In this document: positions 1 to 15,722 of the stretch, piece by piece | Numbering within the stretch: position 1 is the first letter of the stretch | Layout of the letters: each line of letters starts with the position of its first letter | NCBI GenBank assembly: GCA_964462535.1 | Contig: CAYWXV010000007.1 | Span: 1 to 64,000 of the forward strand | Direction: 5' to 3' | Origin: CAYWXV01 sp964462535 | GTDB taxonomy: Bacteria > Bacteroidota > Ignavibacteria > OLB7 | Length of the DNA stretch: 64,000 bases | Made by a program: the position numbers and the translations under genes | Notes under the pieces: model-generated | Databases searched by the model: none | The model's input: only the letters and a program-made list of their open reading frames with translations | Told to the model about the DNA's origin: nothing

Positions 1-154
1 CAAAGGTCGTCAAGCGCGGGTGTTCTGCCGATCACGCCGCACACACGTTGTGGTGTCGTCGAGAACAAACGTTGAAACTGCATTCGCGGCAATCATGGCC
101 GCCAACTCGTTCGGCGCAGCAAGCCCGAACAATCGAGCCGAGGGGCGATTCCAA

Positions 155-288
155 TTCATCCTTCATCCCACCAGCCCCTTCCTTCACCCTTCATCCCCCT
201 CCTTCATCCCACCAGCCCACTCCTTCATCCTTCATCCTTCATGCATCATCCCCGTCCTGCATCCTTCATCCTTCATCCTTCATCCTTC
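155..288. repeat. Degenerate heptamer tandem repeat (TTCATCC / GGATGAA)
   Basis: The stretch just after the exonuclease stop consists almost entirely of TTCATCC-type heptamers, with perfect runs near 222-240 and 260-288 and diverged units between. A longer unit containing CATCCCACCAGCCC occurs twice (near 164 and 205). It does not read as protein in a convincing frame. Bases 1-154 hold nothing I can recognise. The role of the repeat is unknown. Confidence 0.8.
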
Positions 289-298
289 GGACTTCCCA

Positions 299-1147
299 TC
301 ACCCCCACGCCCGATATCGCTTTCGAATCCGATCAATTGTCGGCATGTGGGGCTGGCGGGAGGAGACGACGCTAGGCTCTGTGACCGGCATTTCGAGGAT
401 GCCGGTAAACGGCGTCTCGCGCACCTTCAGGTTGTAGGCGATTGCTGCCAGTCGTTCCAGGTTCACCGTGTCTTCCACGTTGTAGGCGACAAGCGTGTCG
501 AGCGCGTGCTCGCTTCCGGTCTCGACATATTCCTTCCAGAGGAGAACGGCGAAGTATCCATCCAGGCCATCCAGATCACCACGGTCCAAACCGAGACTCC
601 GTTCAACACCCTTCAGCCCTCCCTTGTATCCAAGCGATTGAAAGACGAAACGGAGATCGACCTGCGGCGCCTTCACCTTCTTCCCGAAATAGGATTCGAT
701 AAAGGGAATGTCGAAGCACTTGCCGTTGTAGGTGACAAGGAGATCGTGGCTGTTGAGGTCGTCCATGAAATCATCCAGGTTCCGACCGTAAATGTACTCG
801 CGCACCTCGTTGCCGTCGTACAACGCGACCGTTGTGACATAGTCGCCACGATCGACCAGGGAACCACTCGTCTCGATATCCAGGTAGGCGGTCCGTCCGG
901 CAAACTCATGGAGCAGCCGCCACGACTCGCTCGACGGCATCGTGTCGACGAAATAGGTGGCGTCGAAGTTCTCGAGCGCCTTTCTTGATCGGTCCAGATG
1001 ACGCTGCAGCGCCTTGATCTGCACGGGGTGACGAACGACGGCGTTCACTTCACCAAAGTCGTTCCAGGTCCGGACCCCCTCGTTCCAAAGACGGGTCTCT
1101 CGTTGCAGTCCAATGCGGGGCAGATGGCAGAACGTGTTTGCGAGCAT
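299..1147 (-). CDS. YprB-like RNase H-fold 3'-5' exonuclease
   Basis: This 282-aa protein carries a DEDD-type exonuclease core. The first motif is YLDIETSG (Asp90, Glu92), the second lies in TYNGKCFDIP (Asp146), and YNVEDTVNL (Asp226) supplies the last acidic ligand. This arrangement is typical of the YprB/RNase H-like superfamily, which hydrolyses nucleic acid with two metal ions. The substrate cannot be told from sequence. I chose the ATG at 1147 because the longer open frame (to 1285) would run through the hairpin that closes the rpoBC operon. The gene follows rpoC on the same strand but is probably a separate unit. An internal Met start is also possible. Confidence 0.75.
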   Translation of the reverse strand: MLANTFCHLPRIGLQRETRLWNEGVRTWNDFGEVNAVVRHPVQIKALQRHLDRSRKALENFDATYFVDTMPSSESWRLLHEFAGRTAYLDIETSGSLVDRGDYVTTVALYDGNEVREYIYGRNLDDFMDDLNSHDLLVTYNGKCFDIPFIESYFGKKVKAPQVDLRFVFQSLGYKGGLKGVERSLGLDRGDLDGLDGYFAVLLWKEYVETGSEHALDTLVAYNVEDTVNLERLAAIAYNLKVRETPFTGILEMPVTEPSVVSSRQPHMPTIDRIRKRYRAWG

Positions 1148-1205
1148 GTATGGCGCAGCGCGGGCAGAGTTGTTGGGTGTTGTTGCGGGGAAGAGCCGTA
1201 AAGAT

Positions 1206-1244
1206 AGAACGCTCCCGGCGGAATTACACCACCGGGAGCGTTCT
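1206..1244 (-). terminator. Terminator-like hairpin after rpoC
   Basis: AGAACGCTCCCGG (1206-1218) and CCGGGAGCGTTCT (1232-1244) are perfect 13-bp inverted arms around a 13-nt loop. It sits 92 bp past the rpoC stop, and a short T-containing tract follows on the minus strand. It most likely ends the rpoBC transcript. A 15-bp direct repeat, CGCGCCTTGCAAAGG, lies at 1274 and 1314, between this hairpin and the rpoC stop. Confidence 0.7.
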
Positions 1245-1335
1245 CTGTTAGCGTTGGCGGGCCTCTCTGTCAGCGCGCCTTGCAAAGGGCCGATTTACAG
1301 AAAGGCAGATTTACGCGCCTTGCAAAGGCGTGCTA

Positions 1336-5634
<4,299 letters not shown>

Positions 5635-5748
5635 GTGTATCTCCCGGTATATGGTCTGATTGCTTCGTCAGTAACTGCGGGGAGGTCCCCGGAAGACCGG
5701 CGCGGAAAACCCGCCACCGGAACCGCATTCGATCCCTCGTGGGAATCG

Positions 5749-9567
<3,819 letters not shown>

Positions 9568-10059
9568 GTGTAGTGTCCTCCGGTGGAAAGAGAAGATCCG
9601 CGTCCGGCGTTCCGATTCGTACGGTCCACTGGAAAGTGGTGCCCGTTCTGGCGTGGTCTACGGAACGCTGCAGGGTGGAGACGACAAACGGACCCTACGC
9701 GCATCGTGCTGAGCAACGCGCGGGATCCGTGAATGAGTGGAGTAGGTCGTCGGAAAAATACTTCGTACTCGTCGGTGCTGGATGGGGAAGCGAAGGTCCT
9801 GTTCCGGTGAAGCGGTCATGGCGCGTACGGCACGCAGTTCCAAGATGAGCACTCCCGTTTTCTTCAGATTTCGCGTGGAACAAGGCCCTAGAGCGACGAA
9901 CCGGTGGCGAAGATATTGCTTTACGGGCAATAATCGTGCCCCGATAGAAACGGCGATCTCCCCGATGCCCTGATCATCGGTCCATCCAGGTGGATGGGAA
10001 CCGACAATCGGGACACCGGGGAGTCGCACACGACGGGCGGCGACTGCCGCGGTCCCCTC
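9568..10059 (-). other. rplL-rpoB intergenic region, no gene seen
   Basis: This 492-bp gap holds no credible reading frame. It contains small inverted repeats, including CCATCCAGGTGGATGG at 9982-9997, and the ribosome binding site of rpoB at 9577-9581. In many bacteria an attenuator or RNA processing site lies between rplL and rpoB, and a long gap would suit that, but I see no clear terminator or promoter. Confidence 0.5.
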
Positions 10060-10437
10060 CTACTTGAGGGTAACCTGGGCGCCAGCTTCCTCGAGCTTCT
10101 TCTTGATCGACTCGGCCTCCTCCTTCTGGGCGGCCTCCTTGACGATCTTCGGAGCCCCTTCGACCAGATCCTTCGCTTCCTTCAGACCAAGACCGGTCAG
10201 CTCGCGGACGACCTTGATGACGTTGATCTTGGCCGAGCCGGCGCCGGTCAACTCGACGTCAAACTCGGTCTGCTCTTCAACCGCCGGGGCGGCTGCAGCA
10301 GCGGCCGGCATGGCGCCCATCATCATCGGGGCCGCGGCCGTCACGCCGAACTTGTCCTCAAGCGCCTTCTTCAGCTCGGCAGCTTCGGTAAGGGTAAGAT
10401 TGCCGATCGTTTCGACCAGTTCTTCAACGTTTGCCAT
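10060..10437 (-). CDS. rplL: 50S ribosomal protein bL12 (L7/L12)
   Basis: This 125-aa protein is the dimeric stalk protein that recruits translation GTPases. It has the N-terminal dimerisation helix pair, an Ala-rich hinge (residues about 38-52), and the globular C-terminal domain with the conserved KINVIKVVRELTGLGLKEAK segment. It lies 65 nt downstream of rplJ, the usual pairing that allows coupled synthesis of L10 and L12. Confidence 0.97.
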   Translation of the reverse strand: MANVEELVETIGNLTLTEAAELKKALEDKFGVTAAAPMMMGAMPAAAAAAPAVEEQTEFDVELTGAGSAKINVIKVVRELTGLGLKEAKDLVEGAPKIVKEAAQKEEAESIKKKLEEAGAQVTLK

Positions 10438-10502
10438 TGACTCTGTTCCTGATATTGATTGTGTGATATAAAGATCTTTCTGAACGACGCCTGGGTTGGC
10501 GG

Positions 10503-11030
10503 CTACGCGGCGGCCTGTTTCTTTGCCACCTCTTCGATCACATTCGCCAGGTCACGCATGACGGCGTTGATCGAACCGACAATACCCTGGATTGGTGCCT
10601 GAAGCGATCCGACGATCGACGCCATGATATCCAGGCGGGAGGGCATCGCGGCCAGCTCTTTCAGCTGTGAACCCTCGAAGACCGTCGTTTCAAGAACGGC
10701 GAAGTTGAGCTTTGGGATCTCGACCTTCGGATCGATGAACTCCTTGAGCACACGCGCCGGCATGGCGGGATCGTCATACCCGACCGCAATTCCGGTCTGA
10801 CCGACGAACCGTTCGGCCACGCCCGAGAAGTTCTCGTTGTCGGCCAGGGCGCGCTTGATCAATGTGTTCTTCGCCACCTTGTATACCACGCCGGCCTTGC
10901 GGAACTCACGTCGCAGACGAATCGCCTCGGCGACCGTCAATCCGGTGAAGTCGATCGAATAGATGCCGGTCGCCCCCTCAAGGAGCTGGGCGATTTCCGC
11001 CACCTGTTTCTGCTTTCGTTCCTTCGTCAT
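10503..11030 (-). CDS. rplJ: 50S ribosomal protein uL10
   Basis: This 175-aa protein forms the base of the ribosomal stalk. Its N-terminal rRNA-binding domain is followed by a C-terminal helix (about residues 135-175) that would carry the L12 dimers. Its length matches the family. It has an ATG start and is preceded by a 236-nt leader that separates it from rplA. Confidence 0.96.
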   Translation of the reverse strand: MTKERKQKQVAEIAQLLEGATGIYSIDFTGLTVAEAIRLRREFRKAGVVYKVAKNTLIKRALADNENFSGVAERFVGQTGIAVGYDDPAMPARVLKEFIDPKVEIPKLNFAVLETTVFEGSQLKELAAMPSRLDIMASIVGSLQAPIQGIVGSINAVMRDLANVIEEVAKKQAAA

Positions 11031-11266
11031 GTCTGGGTATCGAATCCTCGAGATTCAATCATTGAGTGTGCGACAGTCACTGTGGCTGCCGTTGCCGATC
11101 ACGGACGTTAAACCGTACTTCCAGCAGCGACTGGCATCGCGAAGCTGAATCCGCCGGCTAGAAGCGTGCCGACGCACGATTAATGGTCTGTGCTCTGAGC
11201 GAGTCGAGTGCGTACGTTTTCTATAGTCAAGGAAGGCGAACAGGGATTGACCCCTGGGTTCGAGCA
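11031..11266 (-). promoter_or_regulatory. Possible L10 autoregulatory leader
   Basis: This 236-nt gap between rplA and rplJ is far longer than the other spacers in the operon. On the minus-strand RNA it has a hairpin at 11237-11262 (arms CGAAC and GTTCG with an inner GGGA/CCCT pairing) and another at 11165-11178 (CGTGC/GCACG). Many bacteria carry an L10-binding leader here that represses rplJL. The position fits, but I could not confirm the consensus fold. Confidence 0.4.
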
Positions 11267-11977
11267 CTATCCCCTGTCGGCGATACCGGTCATCACACCT
11301 TCGACGATCGGAACGCCGGGGCCCATCGTAGAGCTGAGTGTGATTCCGCGGACATACTTCCCTTTGGAGGTCTGCGGCTTGTTCCGCATCACGCTCCCCA
11401 TGAAGGACATGATATTGTCGTGAAGCTTCGCCGGATCAAACGAGGCCTTTCCGACCGATGCGTGAACAATACCGGAGCGATCGACGCGGTACTCGATCTT
11501 GCCGGCCTTCACCTCCTGCACCGCCGTTGCGATATCGGTTGTGACGGTACCCGACTTCGGGTTCGGCATCAGTCCGCGAGGACCGAGGATCTTTCCGAGC
11601 TTGCCAAGCTCACCCATGACGTCGGGCGTCGCGATCACGACATCGACATCTGTCCATCCCCCCTTGATTCGCTCGAGTACATCCTCGAAGCCGACATGAT
11701 CGGCTCCCGCGTCACGAGCCTCCTGTTGACGAGCGTCGCGCGTAACGACAAGCACACGGACCGACTTTCCAATCCCGTGTGGAAGCGAGACGGTGCCGCG
11801 GACAAGCTGATCTGCCTTGCGAGGATCGACCCCCAGGCGGATAGCGATGTCAACCGACTCGTCGAACTTCGCAGTTGCGTTGTCGCGAACGATCTGAATT
11901 GCCTCGTCCAGGGCGTACTGGCGCGCGGCGTCGACCTTTTTCGCCAGTGTGCTGAATCTCTTGCTGTGCTTGGGCAT
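11267..11977 (-). CDS. rplA: 50S ribosomal protein uL1
   Basis: This 236-aa protein binds 23S rRNA at the L1 stalk and takes part in E-site tRNA release. It has the conserved core LGKILGPRGLMPNPKSGTV and a two-domain length typical of the family. It is the second gene of the rplK-rplA pair, 47 nt downstream of rplK. L1 is a known repressor of its own operon in other bacteria. No such site was identified here. Confidence 0.97.
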   Translation of the reverse strand: MPKHSKRFSTLAKKVDAARQYALDEAIQIVRDNATAKFDESVDIAIRLGVDPRKADQLVRGTVSLPHGIGKSVRVLVVTRDARQQEARDAGADHVGFEDVLERIKGGWTDVDVVIATPDVMGELGKLGKILGPRGLMPNPKSGTVTTDIATAVQEVKAGKIEYRVDRSGIVHASVGKASFDPAKLHDNIMSFMGSVMRNKPQTSKGKYVRGITLSSTMGPGVPIVEGVMTGIADRG

Positions 11978-12024
11978 GACTCTATGTTGGAGAATCGAAT
12001 TCGTTCTCGAAGTGTGTTCGCTTG

Positions 12025-12450
12025 CTAGTCTTCGACCGTCACGCCCATCGAGCGTGCGGTACCGGCCATCATGTTGATCGCGCTCTCGACCGTATCGCAG
12101 TTGAGGTCGACCATTTTCGACTTCGCGATCTCCTCGAGGTCCTTCCGAGCGATCTTTGCAACCTTCGTACGGTTGGGCTCCGCGGATCCCTTCGGAATGT
12201 TCAATGCCTTCAGGATCAGAACGGCCGCGGGAGGACTCTTGACGACGAACGTAAAGGTCTTATCCGAATAGAAGCTGACCAGGACGGGTGTCAGGATACC
12301 CCCATCCTTTTGTGTCTTTGCATTGAACTGCTTGACGAACTCCATGCCGTTAAGGCCGCGCTGACCAAAAGCGGGTCCAACCGGCGGCGCCATTGTCGCC
12401 TGTCCGGCAGGGATCTGGAGTTTGAACGACCCTATGAGTTTCTTCGCCAT
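12025..12450 (-). CDS. rplK: 50S ribosomal protein uL11
   Basis: This 141-aa protein binds the GTPase-associated region of 23S rRNA. It shows the diagnostic N-terminal block PPVGPAFGQRGLNGMEF and the C-terminal rRNA-binding domain ending in GTARSMGVTV. Length matches the family exactly. It lies 33 nt downstream of nusG. Confidence 0.97.
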   Translation of the reverse strand: MAKKLIGSFKLQIPAGQATMAPPVGPAFGQRGLNGMEFVKQFNAKTQKDGGILTPVLVSFYSDKTFTFVVKSPPAAVLILKALNIPKGSAEPNRTKVAKIARKDLEEIAKSKMVDLNCDTVESAINMMAGTARSMGVTVED

Positions 12451-12483
12451 GACTCTGTATTCTGTTGGCTACGATTGTCTTTA

Positions 12484-13038
12484 TCAGCGTTCGATTTCTA
12501 CCTGCGAGAAGTCGAGTTCAACTGGTGTCTTCCGCCCGAAAATGGAGACCTCGACCTTCAGCTTCTGCTTGCTCTGATTAACCTCCCGGACAAAGCCGGA
12601 GAAGTTGTTGAACGGTCCATCGATTACCTTCACCGGGTCACCCTCACGGAACGAATCAATGATGGTCTCGATGTGCTTCCGCTCCTCGATACGGTCCAGA
12701 ATTTTGCTGATCTCATCCGGCTGAAGGGGCGTCGGTTCGGTCTTGGTACCAACAAAATTGATGACCGACGGAGTGTTCTGGATCAGGTCCTTCACCTTCT
12801 TGTTGAGAACCGCCTCAACCAGGACGTACCCGGGGAGGAAGTTCTTCTGCCGGGTCCTCTTCTTGCCGTCGCGGACTTCGAACACCTTTTCCAGGGGGAT
12901 CAGGACCGTCGGTACCTGTTCGCGCATACCCAGTCGCTCGATTTCGCTTTCAAGCAACTGCTTGACGCGGGCTTCGTGACCGGCGTAGGTCCGGATGGCG
13001 TACCACCGTTTCTGGATCGTATGTTCAGCAGCAGTCAT
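12484..13038 (-). CDS. nusG: Transcription termination/antitermination factor NusG
   Basis: This 184-aa protein binds RNA polymerase and links it to Rho or to the ribosome. The NGN domain begins at WYAIRTYAGHE (about residues 12-22) and contains LIPLEKV and FLPGYVLV. The C-terminal KOW domain starts at EGDPVKVIDGPFNNFSG. There is no insertion between the domains. It lies 48 nt after secE in the conserved secE-nusG-rplK order. Confidence 0.97.
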   Translation of the reverse strand: MTAAEHTIQKRWYAIRTYAGHEARVKQLLESEIERLGMREQVPTVLIPLEKVFEVRDGKKRTRQKNFLPGYVLVEAVLNKKVKDLIQNTPSVINFVGTKTEPTPLQPDEISKILDRIEERKHIETIIDSFREGDPVKVIDGPFNNFSGFVREVNQSKQKLKVEVSIFGRKTPVELDFSQVEIER

Positions 13039-13086
13039 GAAGCATCGCCCCGTCGCGTGTATCGTCGCTGATTTGGGTTTCGAGTC

Positions 13087-13269
13087 CTAGAAGAGGAATC
13101 CGAAGACCTGCGTGAAAACGTAGTCGATTCCGAAGACAAGAACCGAGATGATCAGGCATGTCGCAATCGTCACGAGTGTCGATTCCTGCACCTGTTCACG
13201 AGACGGCCACGAGACCTTCTTCATCTCGTTTCCAGTTTCCCGCACGAAGCCGACTAATCCCTTGCTCAT
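13087..13269 (-). CDS. secE: Preprotein translocase subunit SecE
   Basis: This 60-aa protein is the small clamp of the SecYEG channel. It has the cytoplasmic amphipathic segment with the conserved motif KKVSWPSREQV (about residues 17-27) and one C-terminal membrane helix. This is the minimal single-helix SecE of most bacteria outside Enterobacteria. It lies between tRNA-Trp and nusG, its usual place. Confidence 0.96.
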   Translation of the reverse strand: MSKGLVGFVRETGNEMKKVSWPSREQVQESTLVTIATCLIISVLVFGIDYVFTQVFGFLF

Positions 13270-13366
13270 GATATTCTGATGCTGGTTCTGATCTGAAATC
13301 CCCGAAGGGACGAAGAACGATCCGGGTGAGGGTCGGAGTACGAATTCGATCGACTCTGTCTTGTTG

Positions 13367-13439
13367 CACGGGCGGCAGGACTTGAACCCGCAACCTACGG
13401 TTTTGGAGACCGTCGCTCTACCAATTGAGCTACGCCCGT
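13367..13439 (-). tRNA. tRNA-Trp (CCA anticodon)
   Basis: The minus strand folds as a full cloverleaf. The acceptor arms ACGGGCG/CGCCCGT pair perfectly, the D arm is GCTCAATTGGTAGAGC, the anticodon stem ACGGT/ACCGT closes a loop with CCA, and the T arm is GCGGGTTCAAGTCCTGC. The discriminator is G, and CCA is not encoded. It is the last tRNA of the cluster and sits just before secE. Confidence 0.97.
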
Positions 13440-13469
13440 ATCGGACGGAGCGCCGTCAGCAACGAACGG

Positions 13470-13619
13470 CTACTTCGTCTCCTTGTGTACGGTCCGCTTG
13501 TTGTCCCACTTGCAGAACTTCTTGTACTCCACCCGCCCCGACTGCTTCTTTTTATTCTTTGTCGTCGTGTAATTGCGACGCTTGCACTCGGTGCATTCCA
13601 GGACGATGATGTCGCGCAT
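13470..13619 (-). CDS. rpmG: 50S ribosomal protein bL33, degenerate zinc form
   Basis: This 49-aa gene encodes bL33, a small 50S protein near the E site. It starts at ATG 13619 (MRDIIVLECTECKRRNY) and ends in TVHKETK, with the family segment YTTTKNKK. Zinc-type bL33 has two CxxC pairs. Here the first is intact (Cys9, Cys12), but the second keeps only Cys36, with Asp39 where the fourth Cys is expected. It lies between tRNA-Gly and tRNA-Trp, the position occupied by tuf in many bacteria. Confidence 0.93.
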   Translation of the reverse strand: MRDIIVLECTECKRRNYTTTKNKKKQSGRVEYKKFCKWDNKRTVHKETK

Positions 13620-13691
13620 TGTCGTCGGCCTCTTTCGTGTCGGCTAGACTTGTGTGATACATTGGTGCTCCTGACGGAACACGCTACTATG

Positions 13692-13764
13692 AGCGGGAGA
13701 CGGGACTCGAACCCGCGACCAACAGCTTGGAAGGCTGTGACTCTACCAACTGAGTTACTCCCGC
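13692..13764 (-). tRNA. tRNA-Gly (TCC anticodon)
   Basis: The cloverleaf has acceptor arms GCGGGAG/CTCCCGC, an anticodon stem CAGCC/AGCTG-type pairing around a loop with TCC, and a T arm GCGGGTTCGAGTCCCGT. The discriminator is T, and CCA is not encoded. It reads GGA codons and is probably co-transcribed with the flanking tRNAs. Confidence 0.95.
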
Positions 13765-13845
13765 ATCGAGCTTCGTTCCGGCTCAAATCAGAATGGCGTC
13801 ACGATCCACGAACATGGATCCGACGCCATGGGAAGAAGCTGATGG

Positions 13846-13918
<73 letters not shown>

Positions 13919-14163
13919 AAATAGGGATCTGGAGAATGGGAATGGAGTGGACTCGACCGAACGGACGAACATACCATTCCACGAACGCTCTGGGCGAACG
14001 GGAACGGAGAGGAACGACGCCGGGTCGAGCAACTCCCGCTTGATCTCCACGAACTGACCGGGGTTCAACGGTTGTTCACCGTGCCGGTAAGCGGTGTCGC
14101 TCCATCATGATGCGGAGCGTAGCGTAGCTCGATACTCGGATCTGTTTACAAAAGAACGGTCTC

Positions 14164-14248
14164 TGGTGGGCAGGGGAGGATTCGAACCTCCGAAGGCTGA
14201 GCCAACTGATTTACAGTCAGTCCCCGTTGACCGCTTGGGTACCTGCCC
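14164..14248 (-). tRNA. tRNA-Tyr (GTA anticodon), long variable arm, CCA encoded
   Basis: The acceptor arms GGGCAGG/CCTGCCC pair perfectly. The anticodon stem CTGA/TCAG closes a loop with GTA, and there is a class II variable arm before the T arm GGAGGTTCGAATCCTCC. Unlike the other three tRNAs, the 3' CCA is encoded (14164-14166). It is the first gene after the strong promoter at 14298-14326. Confidence 0.96.
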
Positions 14249-14297
14249 GGTCGCCCACCCGACCTGATGCAGGGGGTCGGTTTCTCAAGAGCCCGCA

Positions 14298-14326
14298 AAT
14301 ATACGGGAGGTGGTCTCCCCTGTCAA
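14298..14326 (-). promoter_or_regulatory. Sigma70-type promoter for the tRNA-rpmG-secE-nusG-rpl-rpo block
   Basis: On the minus strand TTGACA (14321-14326) and TATATT (14298-14303) are separated by exactly 17 bp, and tRNA-Tyr begins 50 nt beyond the -10 box. The spacer holds an inverted repeat GGGAG-ACCAC-CTCCC that could be an operator. How far transcription from here reads through the downstream genes is inferred. Confidence 0.75.
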
Positions 14327-14355
14327 AACGATTTTTCGGGGCGATTTGTCACCAA

Positions 14356-15237
14356 TCACAATTCGTTGCCCGCGTTGCGATCCAGGGAGGCGACCAGATT
14401 CGCCAGGTCGTCCAGCCTGTTCAGGTCTCGCGGTCGCGTCAGTCTCCAGATTGGGAACTCGGCTGCCAGGCGGGCGCAGGCTTGGAAGTGCCCTGCCGGA
14501 TCGAGCTCCTCCAGGGCAACCGCTCGCGAGGCATTGGCTATGAGTTCCATCGCAGCCCTGGCACCGTCCACACGCGTTGTGCCCACGTCTTCGCCATCAG
14601 CCAGCAGAACCACCCAACCCAGGGGGAGCGGAGCCGCGCTGAACGCGGGAGCATCCACGCGGAGTTTGGCTCTCCCCTCCAGCAGCGGCGTCCCCTCCAG
14701 GACCAGACGCTCGGCGGATTGCGGCCACAGCTTCATCGTAGGGAACGCCGGAAGTACAGTCCGTCCGTGTATGACGATCCCGTCATCGGCAATCAATGGA
14801 TACCCGAGGTATCCGAGTGCCGCAGCCAGTGTCGACTTCCCCATTCCTGACGAGCCGACGATCGCGCAGCATCGTCCGCCAACATCGACCCCCGCCGCAT
14901 GAAGCATCACCATCCCGCGCTGCCGAACGATTGCGTTGAGCCCGGGGCCTTGCACCAGTAGGGACATCGCGTGAGGATCACCGTCTGAAGGAGCGTCCAC
15001 GATGATGCTGTTTCCACCAGAGACGACAATCGTGCCGGCCCCCTCCCACCGAAATGTGACGACTCCCCGCGCTATGTGCCACTCCAGTCCACCCTCCAGT
15101 CGAGTGGTTGCAACCGACGGCGCCTTCCCCACGGTGACTTGCACGTCAACGCTCCGATCTCCCACCAACGCCCGTGGGAGATCGTCCAGAGGAACCTCGG
15201 AACTGACAACGAGTCCGTATGCCGATCGGTAGTCCAT
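14356..15237 (-). CDS. HPr-kinase-like protein of a lasso-type RiPP cluster (putative precursor kinase)
   Basis: This 293-aa protein has the HPr kinase P-loop fold. The Walker A motif GSSGMGKS is at residues 128-135, preceded by LHAAGVDVGG and followed by the paired acids of IADDG (Asp151, Asp152). It lacks the N-terminal domain of true HprK. In paeninodin-type lasso clusters a kinase of this family phosphorylates the C-terminal Ser of the precursor, and the neighbouring precursor here ends in Ser. I chose ATG 15237. The upstream TTG at 15294 would put a stable hairpin inside the gene. No clear Shine-Dalgarno is seen. The kinase role is inferred from context. Confidence 0.75.
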   Translation of the reverse strand: MDYRSAYGLVVSSEVPLDDLPRALVGDRSVDVQVTVGKAPSVATTRLEGGLEWHIARGVVTFRWEGAGTIVVSGGNSIIVDAPSDGDPHAMSLLVQGPGLNAIVRQRGMVMLHAAGVDVGGRCCAIVGSSGMGKSTLAAALGYLGYPLIADDGIVIHGRTVLPAFPTMKLWPQSAERLVLEGTPLLEGRAKLRVDAPAFSAAPLPLGWVVLLADGEDVGTTRVDGARAAMELIANASRAVALEELDPAGHFQACARLAAEFPIWRLTRPRDLNRLDDLANLVASLDRNAGNEL

Positions 15238-15253
15238 ACATGCAGTTAACGAA

Positions 15254-15290
15254 ATCGCCGACCCTCTCGCAATACGTGAGGATCGGCGAT
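15254..15290 (-). promoter_or_regulatory. Hairpin between lasso-type precursor and kinase gene
   Basis: Arms 15278-15290 and 15254-15266 form a 13-pair stem on the minus-strand RNA, with one G-U pair and an 11-nt loop. It starts 30 nt after the precursor stop and ends 17 nt before the kinase ATG, and no T-run follows. Such hairpins behind RiPP precursor genes commonly raise precursor mRNA over downstream enzyme mRNA. That role is inferred here. Confidence 0.6.
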
Positions 15291-15319
15291 GCAAGTTCTT
15301 GATCAGATTGGAGGTGTCG

Positions 15320-15469
15320 CTACGACAGGAACTGCCCGGCCGGACCGTCGTTTCCTCCGCATGCCATGTTCCTGGTCAACGCAACGACGTCACCGTAGAC
15401 GATCAACTCCGGTCTGGTGTAGACCCTACGTGCGCCCCGCGTCGTGTTCTCCAGCAGGTTGGTTGTCAT
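15320..15469 (-). CDS. Lasso-type RiPP precursor peptide
   Basis: This 49-aa gene was found by translating the gap between the cyclase-like and kinase genes. Leader residues Tyr17, Pro20, Leu22, Gly26 and Thr32 match the lasso leader motif YxxPxLx3Gx5Tx with every spacing correct. Cleavage after Arg33 would free a 16-residue core, NMACGGNDGPAGQFLS, with Asp at core position 8 as ring acceptor and Ser at the C-terminus. An Asn first residue is unusual for a lasso core. An upstream in-frame ATG (15487) would give 55 aa; I prefer 15469, which has GGA-rich sequence before it. A weak promoter candidate, TTGCGT-N17-TATTTT, lies at 15665-15693. B1 and B2 genes are not nearby. Confidence 0.8.
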   Translation of the reverse strand: MTTNLLENTTRGARRVYTRPELIVYGDVVALTRNMACGGNDGPAGQFLS

Positions 15470-15722
15470 TCTGTTTCCGTGCTCCATTGCTCAGTCCATT
15501 CTTGAATGATCGTTCCGTCATACGTGTCATGCGCTCATGCTTGCGCATTGACATGCTGACCGTTCGTACTGGGAGAATGAATGCCCGGAGATTTGATGGT
15601 AACGCCGAAACCACCTCGTTTGGACCAGTGTTCGACGCCTGTGTGGACCTCTCAGGACAGACACAAAATAGACCTGCCGGGGGTTCCACGCAAGCAGAAA
15701 AGAGGTATTTACCAGACAAAAA

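Noticed and set aside
20..988. 322-aa plus-strand open frame
   Set aside because: It runs antisense to the exonuclease and its start lies in the heptamer repeat; the product is low-complexity with no family features.
13639..13691. Additional tRNA between rpmG and tRNA-Gly
   Set aside because: No acceptor or T-arm pairing can be found in the spacer.
13430..13786. 118-aa minus frame over tRNA-Gly and rpmG
   Set aside because: It reads through a tRNA and the true rpmG frame; SNSVGRVTAFQAVGRGFESR is a tRNA artefact.
15426..15719. 97-aa minus frame as a possible RRE (B1) protein
   Set aside because: It shows no PqqD-like features and overlaps the precursor in another frame.
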